Numbered from the stretch's first letter, positions 7,539 to 15,682 are shown. The stretch is DNA of 24,816 nt from UBA9732 sp963609725 (GCA_963609725.1 CAVDLI010000016.1:1-24816), one strand, 5' to 3'. The notes: generated from the letters alone by a model not told the origin. Made by a program: numbers and translations.

Positions 7539-8930
7539 TCAAACTCCTTTGTGGTAGCAAAAACTTAACATTGTAATATCATCAAATTGAGGAGCTTCCC
7601 CCACAAACTCATCAACATCTTTTTTGACTGTTTTAACAATGTCTTCTGGTTTTTTGTCTTTGTTTAAGTTTAGGACTTTTTGCAATCTATTATCCCCATA
7701 AAGCTCTTTGTTTGAATCAGTGGCTTCTGTTACGCCATCTGTATAAAGGAAAAGAGAATCTCCATTAGAGAGTTCTAAACTACAAAGACTGTATTTAGTT
7801 CCTTCAAAACCAGCCAAAACAAAATTACGTTTTGATTTTAAATACTCATACTCTCTGCCAAAAGTCCTCACTAAAGGAGGATTGTGGCCTGCATTCACAT
7901 AATCTAAATGACCAGAAGAAATTTCAAGAACTCCAAGCCATGCAGTTACAAAAAGGCCTTCTTCGTTTGCTTCACAAAGTAGTTTATTAACTTTTGTAAA
8001 AACTTCGTCAGGACTAGTTCCCTCTTGGGCTCTGTCCTTGATTAGAGTTTTTGCAATGACCATAAACAATGCAGCAGGAACTCCTTTCCCTGAAACATCT
8101 GCAATAACAAGCGCTAAATGATTGTCATCAACGAGGAAAAAGTCATAGAAATCTCCTCCAACTTCTTTTGCAGGTGTCATCTTTGCATAAATATCAAATT
8201 CTTTTCTTGTTGGGAAAGCAGGGAAAACACAAGGAAGCATTGATGTTTGAATGTGCGTTGCAACTTCAAGTTCAGATGCAATTTGCTGTTTTTCTGTACT
8301 ATCTTTTATTTGGAGTTCTAAAAGTGCACGTGTTCTATCAGAAAGTGTTGAACATATTATTGTTAGTCCAAAGAGAATTAAAGACCTAGGAAGAAAATAA
8401 AAGAGAATTACACGTCTGATAGTTTCACTGTTCACAACTCTTGGCTCATCTTTTTGAATAGCTTTGAGTAAATTACTGTCCCATTCTCCATAATAAGTGC
8501 CAATTATGAGAGAAATCCCCATACACACAATAGAAGCAATCAAAAGTTCATAGGAGAACTCTTTAGAATAGTAGTGACATCCTAAAACTACAGGTACCGC
8601 CCATGCCAAAATAGTATGACTGGGCAATGCAGAAGATAAAAATGTAATACCAAAAATGCAACAGAGCAAAATATAATACTTTAATTTAGGAGATTCTTGG
8701 TTTAGAAAACGTAGAAGAAAAGAAGGAAGAAGCAAAAAAAACATTCCCCCTATTGTTGCAGTATTCATTATTCCCTTGGGCACTATAAAAACTCCTAAAC
8801 AGTTTAGAATCCAAATTAATGCCATCACAAATGAAAGAACGCGCATGCAACGTACCGAATATTCATTAGCTTGTTTTTCATTCTCCCTAAATGCAAGAGA
8901 GTATTCTCCTTCATTAAAACTGGTATTCAC
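7539..8930 (-). CDS. Membrane-anchored SpoIIE/RsbU-type PP2C serine phosphatase
   Basis: The protein is about 463 residues. The N-terminal half has five to six hydrophobic segments (roughly residues 28-195), with no recognisable extracytoplasmic sensor. A short helical linker (SDRTRALLELQIKDSTEKQQIASELEVATHIQTSMLP) leads to the SpoIIE catalytic domain. Metal-binding motifs are present: AKEVGGDFYDFF, IADVSGKGVPAALFM, GHNPP, YTDGVTEA and DDITML. Such phosphatases dephosphorylate anti-sigma-antagonist proteins in partner-switching pathways. The long frame starts at TTG 8984, but GTG 8930 has AGGAG upstream, so I prefer it; GTG usage leaves the start uncertain. It probably forms an operon with the ABC fusion, whose C-terminus looks like the kinase-type fold these phosphatases oppose. 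It is divergent from the HD gene at 9038. Confidence 0.88.
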   Translation of the reverse strand: MNTSFNEGEYSLAFRENEKQANEYSVRCMRVLSFVMALIWILNCLGVFIVPKGIMNTATIGGMFFLLLPSFLLRFLNQESPKLKYYILLCCIFGITFLSSALPSHTILAWAVPVVLGCHYYSKEFSYELLIASIVCMGISLIIGTYYGEWDSNLLKAIQKDEPRVVNSETIRRVILFYFLPRSLILFGLTIICSTLSDRTRALLELQIKDSTEKQQIASELEVATHIQTSMLPCVFPAFPTRKEFDIYAKMTPAKEVGGDFYDFFLVDDNHLALVIADVSGKGVPAALFMVIAKTLIKDRAQEGTSPDEVFTKVNKLLCEANEEGLFVTAWLGVLEISSGHLDYVNAGHNPPLVRTFGREYEYLKSKRNFVLAGFEGTKYSLCSLELSNGDSLFLYTDGVTEATDSNKELYGDNRLQKVLNLNKDKKPEDIVKTVKKDVDEFVGEAPQFDDITMLSFCYHKGV

Positions 8931-9037
8931 TGGACCTTTTCTCCTCTTCTTTAGAAGTGTATTATGGTACTTTCTTTTTAACAAGAATTGTTTAGAAAAT
9001 TTTGACTTCTTATTGTATTATTAAACATGGAGAAATT

Positions 9038-9904
9038 ATGAAAGAACAAGATTTTGCAATTGAACACAGACTCTCAAGCCTGTCACCAGAGTTATACAAA
9101 CGCTACAGAGATTGTTTTGTTATTTCAGAAAAAATGCTTACTAGATATGAAAATTATTTTCCTGATTTCACAGACCACTCTCGCTTGCACACAATGGACA
9201 TATTAGATTTATGTAATTCTCTCATAGGAGAACAAATTGAAAAATTAAGTGCACAAGACCTTTATGTTCTCATGATGGGTGCTCTTTTTCACGATGTGGG
9301 AATGGGAGTCTCTTTTTCTGATTTTGAAGAATTTAGAAAAGTCTTAGGCATTCCAGTACCTGAAAATGATAATGAACGTGCATGGACTGTGAGAGGTTAT
9401 CACCAAGAACTTTCAGGCCTTTTTTTACAAAAATATTCAAATATTTTAGATTTCCCAAATACTAAATATGTTCATGCAGTAATACAAGTATGTAGAGGAC
9501 ATAGAAAGACTGACCTTTTAGATGAAAAAGAATATCCGTCTCAGTTTGAAGTTGAAGAAGGCAAAACAGTATATCTTCCATACCTTGCAGCTCTTTTATG
9601 CCTTGCAGATGAACTAGACATTTCACAAGATAGAAACATAAGTTTTTTGTATGACGTTGAGAAAATGCCAAGCGAAAGAGACCGCACAGAATTTCATAAA
9701 CACATGGCTATATACAATGTAGAGCTTGCAAACGAAAAAGTAATTGTCAGAGCACGAACTAATGATGAGAAAATCAGAAACGGTGTTGTAGAGGTCTGTG
9801 ATAAGTTGAAAGAAAAACTTCTATATTGCCGCAGTGTTACCTCACAAAAATCACCTTTTACAATTACTCAAAAAGACGTAGAGCTTCTTTTTGACGAAGA
9901 TTGA
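9038..9904 (+). CDS. HD-domain phosphohydrolase
   Basis: This 288-residue cytoplasmic protein has an HD-superfamily metal site: DHSRLH (about 46-51), LFHDVGMG (His85-Asp86), YHQELSG (His122), CRGHRKT (His145) and LADELD (Asp181). The spacing and the trailing DISQDRNISFLYDVE segment resemble the HD-CE group found alone or fused to Hsp90-like or nucleotide-related modules. The substrate is unknown. ATG 9038 is chosen because GGAG lies 6 nt before it; an upstream TTG at 9002 lacks support. It is followed after 21 nt by two nucleobase permeases on the same strand. A nucleotide-related substrate is therefore plausible, but this is inference from context only. Confidence 0.8.
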   Translation: MKEQDFAIEHRLSSLSPELYKRYRDCFVISEKMLTRYENYFPDFTDHSRLHTMDILDLCNSLIGEQIEKLSAQDLYVLMMGALFHDVGMGVSFSDFEEFRKVLGIPVPENDNERAWTVRGYHQELSGLFLQKYSNILDFPNTKYVHAVIQVCRGHRKTDLLDEKEYPSQFEVEEGKTVYLPYLAALLCLADELDISQDRNISFLYDVEKMPSERDRTEFHKHMAIYNVELANEKVIVRARTNDEKIRNGVVEVCDKLKEKLLYCRSVTSQKSPFTITQKDVELLFDED

Positions 9905-9925
9905 ACAATAAAACAGGGAGATTGC

Positions 9926-11233
9926 ATGAATAAAATAGACCACTTTTTTCATTTAAGTGAAAAAGGGACAACTGTTCGTAGAGAAATAAGCGGGGCACTA
10001 ACAAGTTTCTTCTCTGTTGCATATATAATCTTTGTAACGCCAAGTTATCTTTCTCTCACAGGAATGGATTACACAGGAGTTCTTCTTGCAACATGTCTTG
10101 CATCTGCTTTTGGCTGTTTCTTATCTGCAATCTTCAATCTTCCTTTTATACTCTCGCCTGGAGTAGGTCTTAATGCCTTCTTTACATATACGCTCTGTCT
10201 TACTATGGGATATACTTGGCAACAAGCCTTAGCAATAGTTTGCATCTCTGGTGTTTTGTTTTTAATTATAAGCATAACACCTCTTAGAGATAAAATGGTC
10301 AATTGCATACCTCCAAGTATGAAAAGTGCAATAAGCGCAGGAATGGGCATGTTCATTGCACTAATAGGTCTTTTGAATACAGGTATCATTAAAGCAGAAA
10401 ACGACAAACTTCTTCTTGGGAATTTAAGCGCACCTTCTTCTTTTCTTTCAGTATTAAGCCTCCTCATAACAGGGTCCTTGATGGCATGGAAAGTAAAAGG
10501 TGCAATGCTTATTGGAATTGTTGTTACAACTCTTTTAGGATTTCCTTTGGGAGTTACAAGTCCCCCAGAAACAATAAGTATCTCATTTAGCGCCCTTAAA
10601 ACTTTATTTCTTTCTCCTGACTTTGCTGGAATTTTTTCGCTTGGAGTTTTGCCCTTAATCACAGCTGTAATTACATTCACAATGTGTCTTTGCTTTGACA
10701 CAATTGGAGCTCTTATTTGCATTGCAGGAGCGGGAAATTTGTTAAACGAGAAAGGTGAACTTGGCAGAAACAGCCTTGGAATGACAGCTGTTGCTATATC
10801 TTCTGCTGTATCTCCCTTAATTGGGGCGCCTGCTGTTGGCATTCCAGTTGAAGGCTCAACGGGTGTAGCAGATGGCGCAAAAACAGGCCTTTATACAGCA
10901 ACAACAGGAGTTCTCTTTCTTTTGGCCACACTCCTCTCTCCAATTGCATCAATAATACCAAGTGCTGCAACTTCTCCGGCTCTCATCCTCATTGGAATGC
11001 TCATGATAGGTAATGCTACTAATATTTATTGGCACAAAATAGAGATAGCTCTTCCCTGCTTTCTTACAATGATTATGATTCCATTTACATACTCAGTGGC
11101 AGATGGTATTGGAGTAGGATTCATATCTTACACAGCTATTTCTTTAGTCACAGGAAGAGCTAAAAAGGTCCCTCCTATTACTTGGGGGCTCTCTATAATG
11201 TTCATTGTTATGTACATACTCTCAGCTTTGTAA
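9926..11233 (+). CDS. NCS2/AzgA-type nucleobase permease, first copy
   Basis: This 435-residue integral membrane protein has 12-14 hydrophobic segments and the AzgA-branch signatures: an N-terminal IDHFFHLSEKGTTVRREISGALTSF, NLPFILSPGVGLNAFFTYT in the substrate-binding half-helix (GLNAFF at 81-86), CFDTIGALICIAG, and the acidic motif IPVEGSTGVADGAKTGL. AzgA proteins import guanine, hypoxanthine or adenine by proton symport. A GGGAG site precedes ATG 9926. It lies in an operon with the HD gene upstream and a paralogue 27 nt downstream. The GLNAFF motif is intact, so transport of a purine base is likely; the exact base is not shown. Confidence 0.9.
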   Translation: MNKIDHFFHLSEKGTTVRREISGALTSFFSVAYIIFVTPSYLSLTGMDYTGVLLATCLASAFGCFLSAIFNLPFILSPGVGLNAFFTYTLCLTMGYTWQQALAIVCISGVLFLIISITPLRDKMVNCIPPSMKSAISAGMGMFIALIGLLNTGIIKAENDKLLLGNLSAPSSFLSVLSLLITGSLMAWKVKGAMLIGIVVTTLLGFPLGVTSPPETISISFSALKTLFLSPDFAGIFSLGVLPLITAVITFTMCLCFDTIGALICIAGAGNLLNEKGELGRNSLGMTAVAISSAVSPLIGAPAVGIPVEGSTGVADGAKTGLYTATTGVLFLLATLLSPIASIIPSAATSPALILIGMLMIGNATNIYWHKIEIALPCFLTMIMIPFTYSVADGIGVGFISYTAISLVTGRAKKVPPITWGLSIMFIVMYILSAL

Positions 11234-11242
11234 AAAGAGCCA

Positions 11243-11260
11243 TTTAAGGAGAACCTTAAA
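11243..11260 (+). promoter_or_regulatory. Hairpin sequestering the ribosome binding site of the second NCS2 gene
   Basis: TTTAAGG (11243-11249), loop AGAA, CCTTAAA (11254-11260): a perfect 7-bp stem ending directly at the ATG at 11261. The AAGGAG Shine-Dalgarno is inside the stem and loop. It would reduce initiation unless ribosomes arriving from the first permease gene melt it. Confidence 0.6.
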
Positions 11261-12565
11261 ATGAAAAAAATTGAAGAATTCTTTCACTTAGAAGATAAGC
11301 AAACTACAGTAAAGCGTGAAATTCTAGGGGGCCTTACATCCTTTCTTTCTTCAATGTACATTGTCATAGTCACTCCTAATGTTCTCAAACTTACAGGAAT
11401 GGATGAGAGTGCCGTCATGTGTGCTGTATGTTTAATATCAGGCTTAGGCTGTATTTTATCAGGGCTTTTATCCAATACACCTTTCATTCTAGCTCCAGGA
11501 CTTGGTTTTCATACAATATTCACGTACACAATTTGTCAAAAATATGGCTTTTCATGGCAAGAGGCATTAGCTCTTGTTTTCATATCTGGTATTTTATTTC
11601 TTTTGCTCTCGCTTAGCCCTCTAAGAGAAAGAATCACAGACGCCCTTCCTTTGCCTTTCAAGTATGCAATTTGTGCAGGAGTGGGACTTTTTATCACACT
11701 CACAGGCCTTATCAATTCAGGTCTCATAACAGCAGAAAACAACCTTTTAGACATGGGTTCACTAATTTCTCCAAGCCCTCTTTTGGCTCTTGTAGGAATT
11801 TTCCTAACTGCTGTTCTTTTCATAAAACAAGTCCCCGGCGCAATCATTATTGGAATGGCCGTTACAGCCTTTGCAAGTATTCCTCTAGGCATTACAACAA
11901 TACCAGAAAGCTTTTTCTCTGGATTTAACATCTCTAAGGTTGCCTTCAATCTTAACTTTTCTGGAATGCTCTCCCATGGATTTATACCGATATTCTCGTC
12001 TTTGCTTTCTCTTTTAGTTTCATCATTTTTTGATTCTACTGGCACAATTCTTGGAGTTGGAACAGATGCCGGGCTCACAACAAACACGGGAGATTTAGAA
12101 GGTCAAGACAAAATCCTAGTCTCAAACAGTATTGCAACAATTGGAGGTTCTTTATTAGGAACTATCAATCTTGCTGTTATGGCAGAATCTGCAACAGGAA
12201 TAAAAGAAGGAGCAAGAAGTGGACTGAGTGCAGTAGTTTGCGGTTTATTGTTTCTTCTTCTCTTACCATTTGCTCCTGTTGCAAAACTTATATCCAGTGC
12301 AGCAATGACAGCTCCACTTGTTATAGTGGGAATGTCAATGATGAGTGGAATTACTCAAATTACATGGAAACATGTAGAAATTTCACTGCCGTGCTTCTTA
12401 ATAATTATGGGAACACCTTTTACTTTTAGCATAACCACAGGTTTTATGCTTGGAGTCATTTCATATGCAATTGTGATGATTTCTCGCAAAAGGGCAAATC
12501 TTGTAGATCCAATACTTTACGTATTAGCTGCTGTGTTTATTGTAAATCTACTGCTTGGAATGTAG
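11261..12565 (+). CDS. NCS2/AzgA-type permease, diverged second copy
   Basis: This 434-residue paralogue of the preceding gene is similar from end to end (KKIEEFFHLEDKQTTVKREILGGLTSFLSSMYIVIVTPN at the N-terminus). The substrate-motif region differs: NTPFILAPGLGFHTIF replaces GLNAFF with GFHTIF (82-87), and the later motif reads FFDSTGTILGVGTDAG. The acidic motif AESATGIKEGARSGL is nearer the family norm than in the first copy. Both copies keep the central acidic residue. A tandem duplication with specialisation to a different purine or related base is likely. The ribosome binding site lies in a hairpin, suggesting translational coupling. The gene converges with trmD, leaving only 53 nt between stops. 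Confidence 0.88.
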   Translation: MKKIEEFFHLEDKQTTVKREILGGLTSFLSSMYIVIVTPNVLKLTGMDESAVMCAVCLISGLGCILSGLLSNTPFILAPGLGFHTIFTYTICQKYGFSWQEALALVFISGILFLLLSLSPLRERITDALPLPFKYAICAGVGLFITLTGLINSGLITAENNLLDMGSLISPSPLLALVGIFLTAVLFIKQVPGAIIIGMAVTAFASIPLGITTIPESFFSGFNISKVAFNLNFSGMLSHGFIPIFSSLLSLLVSSFFDSTGTILGVGTDAGLTTNTGDLEGQDKILVSNSIATIGGSLLGTINLAVMAESATGIKEGARSGLSAVVCGLLFLLLLPFAPVAKLISSAAMTAPLVIVGMSMMSGITQITWKHVEISLPCFLIIMGTPFTFSITTGFMLGVISYAIVMISRKRANLVDPILYVLAAVFIVNLLLGM

Positions 12566-12579
12566 CTTCTTGTTTTATT

Positions 12580-12628
12580 GAGACTTCATGCTTTGTCTAG
12601 TTAGTCTCCATGTATTGTCTATTTTTTT
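12580..12628. terminator. Weak candidate terminator between convergent NCS2 and trmD genes
   Basis: GAGACT (12580-12585) and AGTCTC (12603-12608) can pair around a 17-nt loop, and a run of seven T follows at 12622-12628. The T-run is 13 nt past the stem, so this is not textbook. Confidence 0.3.
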
Positions 12629-13323
12629 GTACTCGCGTCCTCTTGTGTTTTGAGAATATATTTCTCGTAGAGATCTGGGCGCAGTCTCTTTGTGTCTTTC
12701 AAAGCCTCAAGGTGTCTGTACTTCTCTATTTCCTTGTGGTTACCACTTAGAAGTATTTCTGGAACTTTCTCTCCCATATACTCCACAGGTTTTGTGTACT
12801 GAGGATACTCAAGAAGAATGTTCTCATGACTTTCGTCATCTGTTGCCCCATCACGAATAATGCCAGGGAGAAGCCGCGCAATACTGTCTACAACAACCTC
12901 TGCGGCAGTTTCTCCCCCACTTAGAACATAATCTCCAATAGAAATCATCTCATCAACGTGGTTTTCAACACGTCTATCTACGCCCTCGTAATGTCCACAG
13001 ATTAGAACAATATCTTCTTCTTTTGAGAGTTCTCTTGCCTTCTTTTGGCTATAAACTTCTCCTTTGGGAGAAAGAAGAATAACTTTGCTTTTTTCACTTT
13101 TGTTTGCTTGAACTGCTTTCATTGTAGTGTCAAAACGCAAAATCATCCCGGCTCCACCTCCACATGGGGAGTCGTCAATATGTCTAAAGGAACCACCTGC
13201 ATATGCCTTGATATCTACTATGTTAATTGTAGCAAAATCCTTTTTCAGTGCCCTTTCAATAAGAGGCATTTTCAAAAAAGAGTCAAAAATCTCTGGAAAT
13301 ATTGTGAGAACAGTTATCTTCAT
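12619..13323 (-). CDS. trmD: tRNA (guanine(37)-N1)-methyltransferase TrmD
   Basis: This 234-residue protein of normal family length transfers a methyl group from SAM to N1 of G37, next to the anticodon, preventing frameshifts. The N-terminus MKITVLTIFPEIFDSFLKMPLIERAL and the motifs FRHIDDSPCGGGAGMILR, VILLSPKGEVYSQKKARELS, LICGHYEGVDRRV and SIGDYVLSGGETAA form the SPOUT trefoil-knot SAM site. DDESHEN followed by PQYTKP is the catalytic Asp loop and the start of the C-terminal tRNA-binding domain. No strong Shine-Dalgarno precedes ATG 13323. It lies apart from rpsP, rimM and rplS, the neighbours it has in most bacteria. Upstream on the same strand, 98 nt away, is an unrelated flavin-type gene. 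Confidence 0.97.
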   Translation of the reverse strand: MKITVLTIFPEIFDSFLKMPLIERALKKDFATINIVDIKAYAGGSFRHIDDSPCGGGAGMILRFDTTMKAVQANKSEKSKVILLSPKGEVYSQKKARELSKEEDIVLICGHYEGVDRRVENHVDEMISIGDYVLSGGETAAEVVVDSIARLLPGIIRDGATDDESHENILLEYPQYTKPVEYMGEKVPEILLSGNHKEIEKYRHLEALKDTKRLRPDLYEKYILKTQEDASTKK

Positions 13324-13421
13324 TGCATTAGTTTAGATGGCTTTTACATCAGAATAAAGAGGCTTTTGCAAAACGAAAGCTATTTTACAAGGATATCGGT
13401 CTAAAAAATCAAGAATAAAAG

Positions 13422-13832
13422 TCAAAAATTCAAGATTTCCGGCGCGCTTGTGAAAGAATAAAAGATTGCAGTTACATTCTTAAAGTAAAAGACCTCTGTG
13501 TTGCCGTCGTCTGGGTCATACATTGCCTTCAATGAGGGGTATGCGTCAAGCATTGAAACGCGGGCCTCGTGGCGGTCGTCTTCAAGGAGTTCGCCAGAGA
13601 TGCGAACCCACTGGCCATTCATAAATGCGCAAATTTCAGCCTTGGGATTAAGATGTAGTTGTTTTGAAACATCCTTCTTTTTCCCTGTTTGGATATAGAG
13701 TTTGTCTTCAAAAATGTGAGCAGTTCCAAAAGGACGTACTCTTGGCTGGTCTCCATCAACTGTTGCAAGATAATATGTTTCTGCATCTTTTAGAAATTGC
13801 TCAACTCTTTTAATGTTTTTATTGTTTGCCAT
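13422..13832 (-). CDS. Pyridoxamine 5'-phosphate oxidase-like FMN-binding protein
   Basis: This 136-residue split-barrel protein has KDAETYYLATVDGDQPRVRPFGTAHIFEDKLYIQTGKKKDVSKQL followed by NPKAEICAFMNGQWVRISGELLEDD, typical of the small PNPOx-like family that binds FMN or a related cofactor as a dimer. Members act in stress or nitro/heme/flavin chemistry; the substrate cannot be read from sequence. The frame extends upstream to 13895, but ATG 13832 has GAGGGAG just before it and begins the conserved region, while the upstream stretch holds a nested palindrome. The first 150 coding bases in plus-strand order (about 13500-13620) look clearly richer in G and C than their surroundings, hinting at transfer. 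It lies upstream of trmD on the same strand. Confidence 0.85.
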   Translation of the reverse strand: MANNKNIKRVEQFLKDAETYYLATVDGDQPRVRPFGTAHIFEDKLYIQTGKKKDVSKQLHLNPKAEICAFMNGQWVRISGELLEDDRHEARVSMLDAYPSLKAMYDPDDGNTEVFYFKNVTAIFYSFTSAPEILNF

Positions 13833-13868
13833 AGCTCCCTCTTTTTTCATGAAGTTTTTTTCCTGGGA

Positions 13869-13898
13869 TTTTTGCAAAATGAACTCGTTCTGCAAAAA
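13869..13898. promoter_or_regulatory. Nested dyad upstream of the PNPOx-like gene
   Basis: TTTTTGCA (13869-13876) and TGCAAAAA (13891-13898) are perfect inverted arms with a 14-nt spacer, and the spacer contains the palindrome GAAC-TC-GTTC (13881-13890). It is 37-66 nt upstream of the chosen start, a position suited to an operator or leader hairpin. Confidence 0.45.
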
Positions 13899-13904
13899 CT
13901 TCCA

Positions 13905-13942
13905 TATATAGTTCTGTGCAGTTCTGTTTAGTCTTATATAGT
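13905..13942. repeat. Four 8-mers of form T-N-T-N-N-AGT at exact 10-bp period
   Basis: TATATAGT (13905), TGTGCAGT (13915), TGTTTAGT (13925) and TATATAGT (13935) start exactly 10 bp apart. A further TGTGTAGT lies at 13961, out of phase. One-turn spacing is typical of direct-repeat binding sites for a protein covering one DNA face. It lies upstream of the PNPOx-like gene and downstream of the MBL gene. Confidence 0.55.
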
Positions 13943-14042
13943 CGTAGCCCTGCTCAATCCTGTGTAGTATTTTATCACTTTTTTCATTTTTCTACATGAT
14001 AAAAAGTTCCTGATTTCCCTGCACTATAAAAACAAACAAAAT

Positions 14043-14822
14043 CTATAACTCTATAATCTCACCATCATTGGGAACCAGAATATTCGCCATACAATATTTG
14101 GAAGATTCTTCAGTTATTCTTGTTTTTCTGTGTTCTAAATCAAAGTCATCCATATGGGTAAAAATAATTGTCTTTGCCTCTACTTTTGAACAAATCACAG
14201 CACTTTCTCTAACAGTACTTTTGAAGTTTTCCTTTGCACGAACATCATCTCCAAAAGTTTCACAGATTAGATAGTCTGCATTAAAGGCTTTATCAATTAA
14301 TGTGTCCTCAATTAGTTCATCTCCAGAGAATACTAATTTCTTTCTATTTGAGAGGGTACAAACAAAACCATGTTGTAGCACTCTAGAACCAGTAATGTAC
14401 GAGCAAAAAGATGTCCCTATTTGAGGACTCTCCAAATCTATATCTTTAAAGAGAATTTTATCGTCAATTAGATTATTAATCACGGAGCCAAACATTGACA
14501 AACATCCATTTCTCAGAAAGACTTCGGTAGCTGAATCACAGAAAATTGAGAGCTTTCCTTGGTACTTGTTTTGCAAAATTTCTACTGCAATTGCTCGAAT
14601 TACCCAAAAGGCACCTAACACATGATCACAATGTTTATGAGAAATGAATATTTGGTGAATTGAGTTCAGAGGAACTTTAGACTCAAGAAGGTGGCGAAGG
14701 ATTTCATTTCCTCCGCCACAATCTATAAGGAGAGTATCGTTTTCATCTTCAAGAAGGAAACAGGAATTAAAACATTTAGTTACCATTGCATGTCCTGAAC
14801 CCAGTACATGTAATCTAATCAT
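14043..14822 (-). CDS. Metallo-beta-lactamase-fold hydrolase (RNase Z-like)
   Basis: This 259-residue cytoplasmic protein has the zinc motif SHKHCDHVLGAF (HxHxDH), preceded by LLEDENDTLLIDCGGGNEILRHLL and followed by LVFSGDE (metal Asp), ICETF and IIFTHMDDFD. Length and layout resemble the RNase Z/phosphodiesterase/lactonase branch rather than true beta-lactamases. It is the last gene of the five-gene TIM-barrel operon, starting 7 nt after the preceding stop with GAGGT upstream. A hydrolytic step on a small ester, lactone or phosphodiester in the same pathway is likely; this is inference from position. Confidence 0.85.
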   Translation of the reverse strand: MIRLHVLGSGHAMVTKCFNSCFLLEDENDTLLIDCGGGNEILRHLLESKVPLNSIHQIFISHKHCDHVLGAFWVIRAIAVEILQNKYQGKLSIFCDSATEVFLRNGCLSMFGSVINNLIDDKILFKDIDLESPQIGTSFCSYITGSRVLQHGFVCTLSNRKKLVFSGDELIEDTLIDKAFNADYLICETFGDDVRAKENFKSTVRESAVICSKVEAKTIIFTHMDDFDLEHRKTRITEESSKYCMANILVPNDGEIIEL

Positions 14823-14829
14823 CTGTCTA

Positions 14830-15672
14830 TTACCTCTTCAATGACTTGAATTGTTTGACCGTATCAACAAGATCATATTCTACAGGAATCCTTTCAATAC
14901 TTGATGCACCATAAAAACCAGCAATCTCAGGAATTCTGGCTTTTACATAAGCAAAGTCCTGAGGTTCTGAAATAGGACCACCGTGACAAAGAATTATTGC
15001 ATCCGGATTCTCAGAGTGAATTGCTTCAATCCATTCTTGAAGCATCTCTACACAACGATCCATAGGGTGAACAAATTCTGCCGCATTCATTCCTTTTGCA
15101 GTAAGTCCAGCATGCATAACAATAACATCTGCCCCAATAGAAGCCATCTCCATACACTGCTCTTTATTGTAAGCGTATGGAGAAACTACCATTCCGGATT
15201 CCTTTGCCATAACAAGAAAAGCAAGCTCTTGTTTAATCCCAATGCCCATAGCATCTAGGTAGTCAACTACAGCTTGTCCTTCCATTTGATCCATTCCTCC
15301 CATTCCAGGGACGTTCTGAACCCCGCTATAGCCAGCTTCTTGAAGTTCTGCCATAAATTTTTTCATATCACGAAAAGGATCTTGCACAAAAACCCCACAG
15401 AAAACTGGAGCTTCCTTGCAAACTGGCATAATTTCTTCGGCCATATCAAGGACTAAACCATTTGCATCTCCAAACGCAAAACGACCTCCCATTGAGCTTC
15501 GCCCAGCCATTCTGTACTTACCTGTTCCATAAACAATAACTACATCTGAACCACCAAGATCTTCTGCTCTAGCGGCCATTCCTATACCAGCACCGGTTCC
15601 AACAAGAGGAATGCCTGCCTTAACCTTTGCATTAAGTCTATCTAAAACTTCCTGCCTTGTATAATAAGCCAT
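14830..15672 (-). CDS. PEP hydrolase-family TIM-barrel protein, copy A
   Basis: This 280-residue protein belongs to the 'phosphoenolpyruvate hydrolase / TIM-barrel signal transduction' family (the type forming the C-terminal half of plant Tm-1). Visible family features are GIPLVGTGAGIGMAARAEDLGGSDVVIVYGTG, RMAGRSSMGGRFAFGDAN, GVFVQDPFRD, GVQNVPGMGG, ILCHGGP and the C-terminal FYGASSIERIPVE. The reaction catalysed by the family is not established. It is closer to copy C (17723-18580) than to copy B. ATG 15672 is preferred over an upstream TTG (15699) because AAGGAG lies 6-7 nt before it; it starts 10 nt after the Tm-1 gene's stop. An enzyme role acting on a product of the Tm-1-like protein is inferred from the plant fusion and the operon. 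Confidence 0.88.
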   Translation of the reverse strand: MAYYTRQEVLDRLNAKVKAGIPLVGTGAGIGMAARAEDLGGSDVVIVYGTGKYRMAGRSSMGGRFAFGDANGLVLDMAEEIMPVCKEAPVFCGVFVQDPFRDMKKFMAELQEAGYSGVQNVPGMGGMDQMEGQAVVDYLDAMGIGIKQELAFLVMAKESGMVVSPYAYNKEQCMEMASIGADVIVMHAGLTAKGMNAAEFVHPMDRCVEMLQEWIEAIHSENPDAIILCHGGPISEPQDFAYVKARIPEIAGFYGASSIERIPVEYDLVDTVKQFKSLKR

Positions 15673-15682
15673 ACCTTTCTCC

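Noticed and set aside
10069..10842. 257-codon minus-strand frame opposite the first NCS2 gene
   Set aside because: It lies wholly antisense to a well-supported permease, has no family resemblance, and mirrors the permease's codon bias.
11536..12087. 183-codon minus-strand frame opposite the second NCS2 gene
   Set aside because: Same kind of antisense shadow; no domain or ribosome binding site.
13970..14004. TTTTATCA ... TGATAAAA inverted repeat after the MBL gene as a terminator
   Set aside because: The stem is only A/T-rich with a 19-nt loop and no T-run placed for the MBL transcript; too weak to call.
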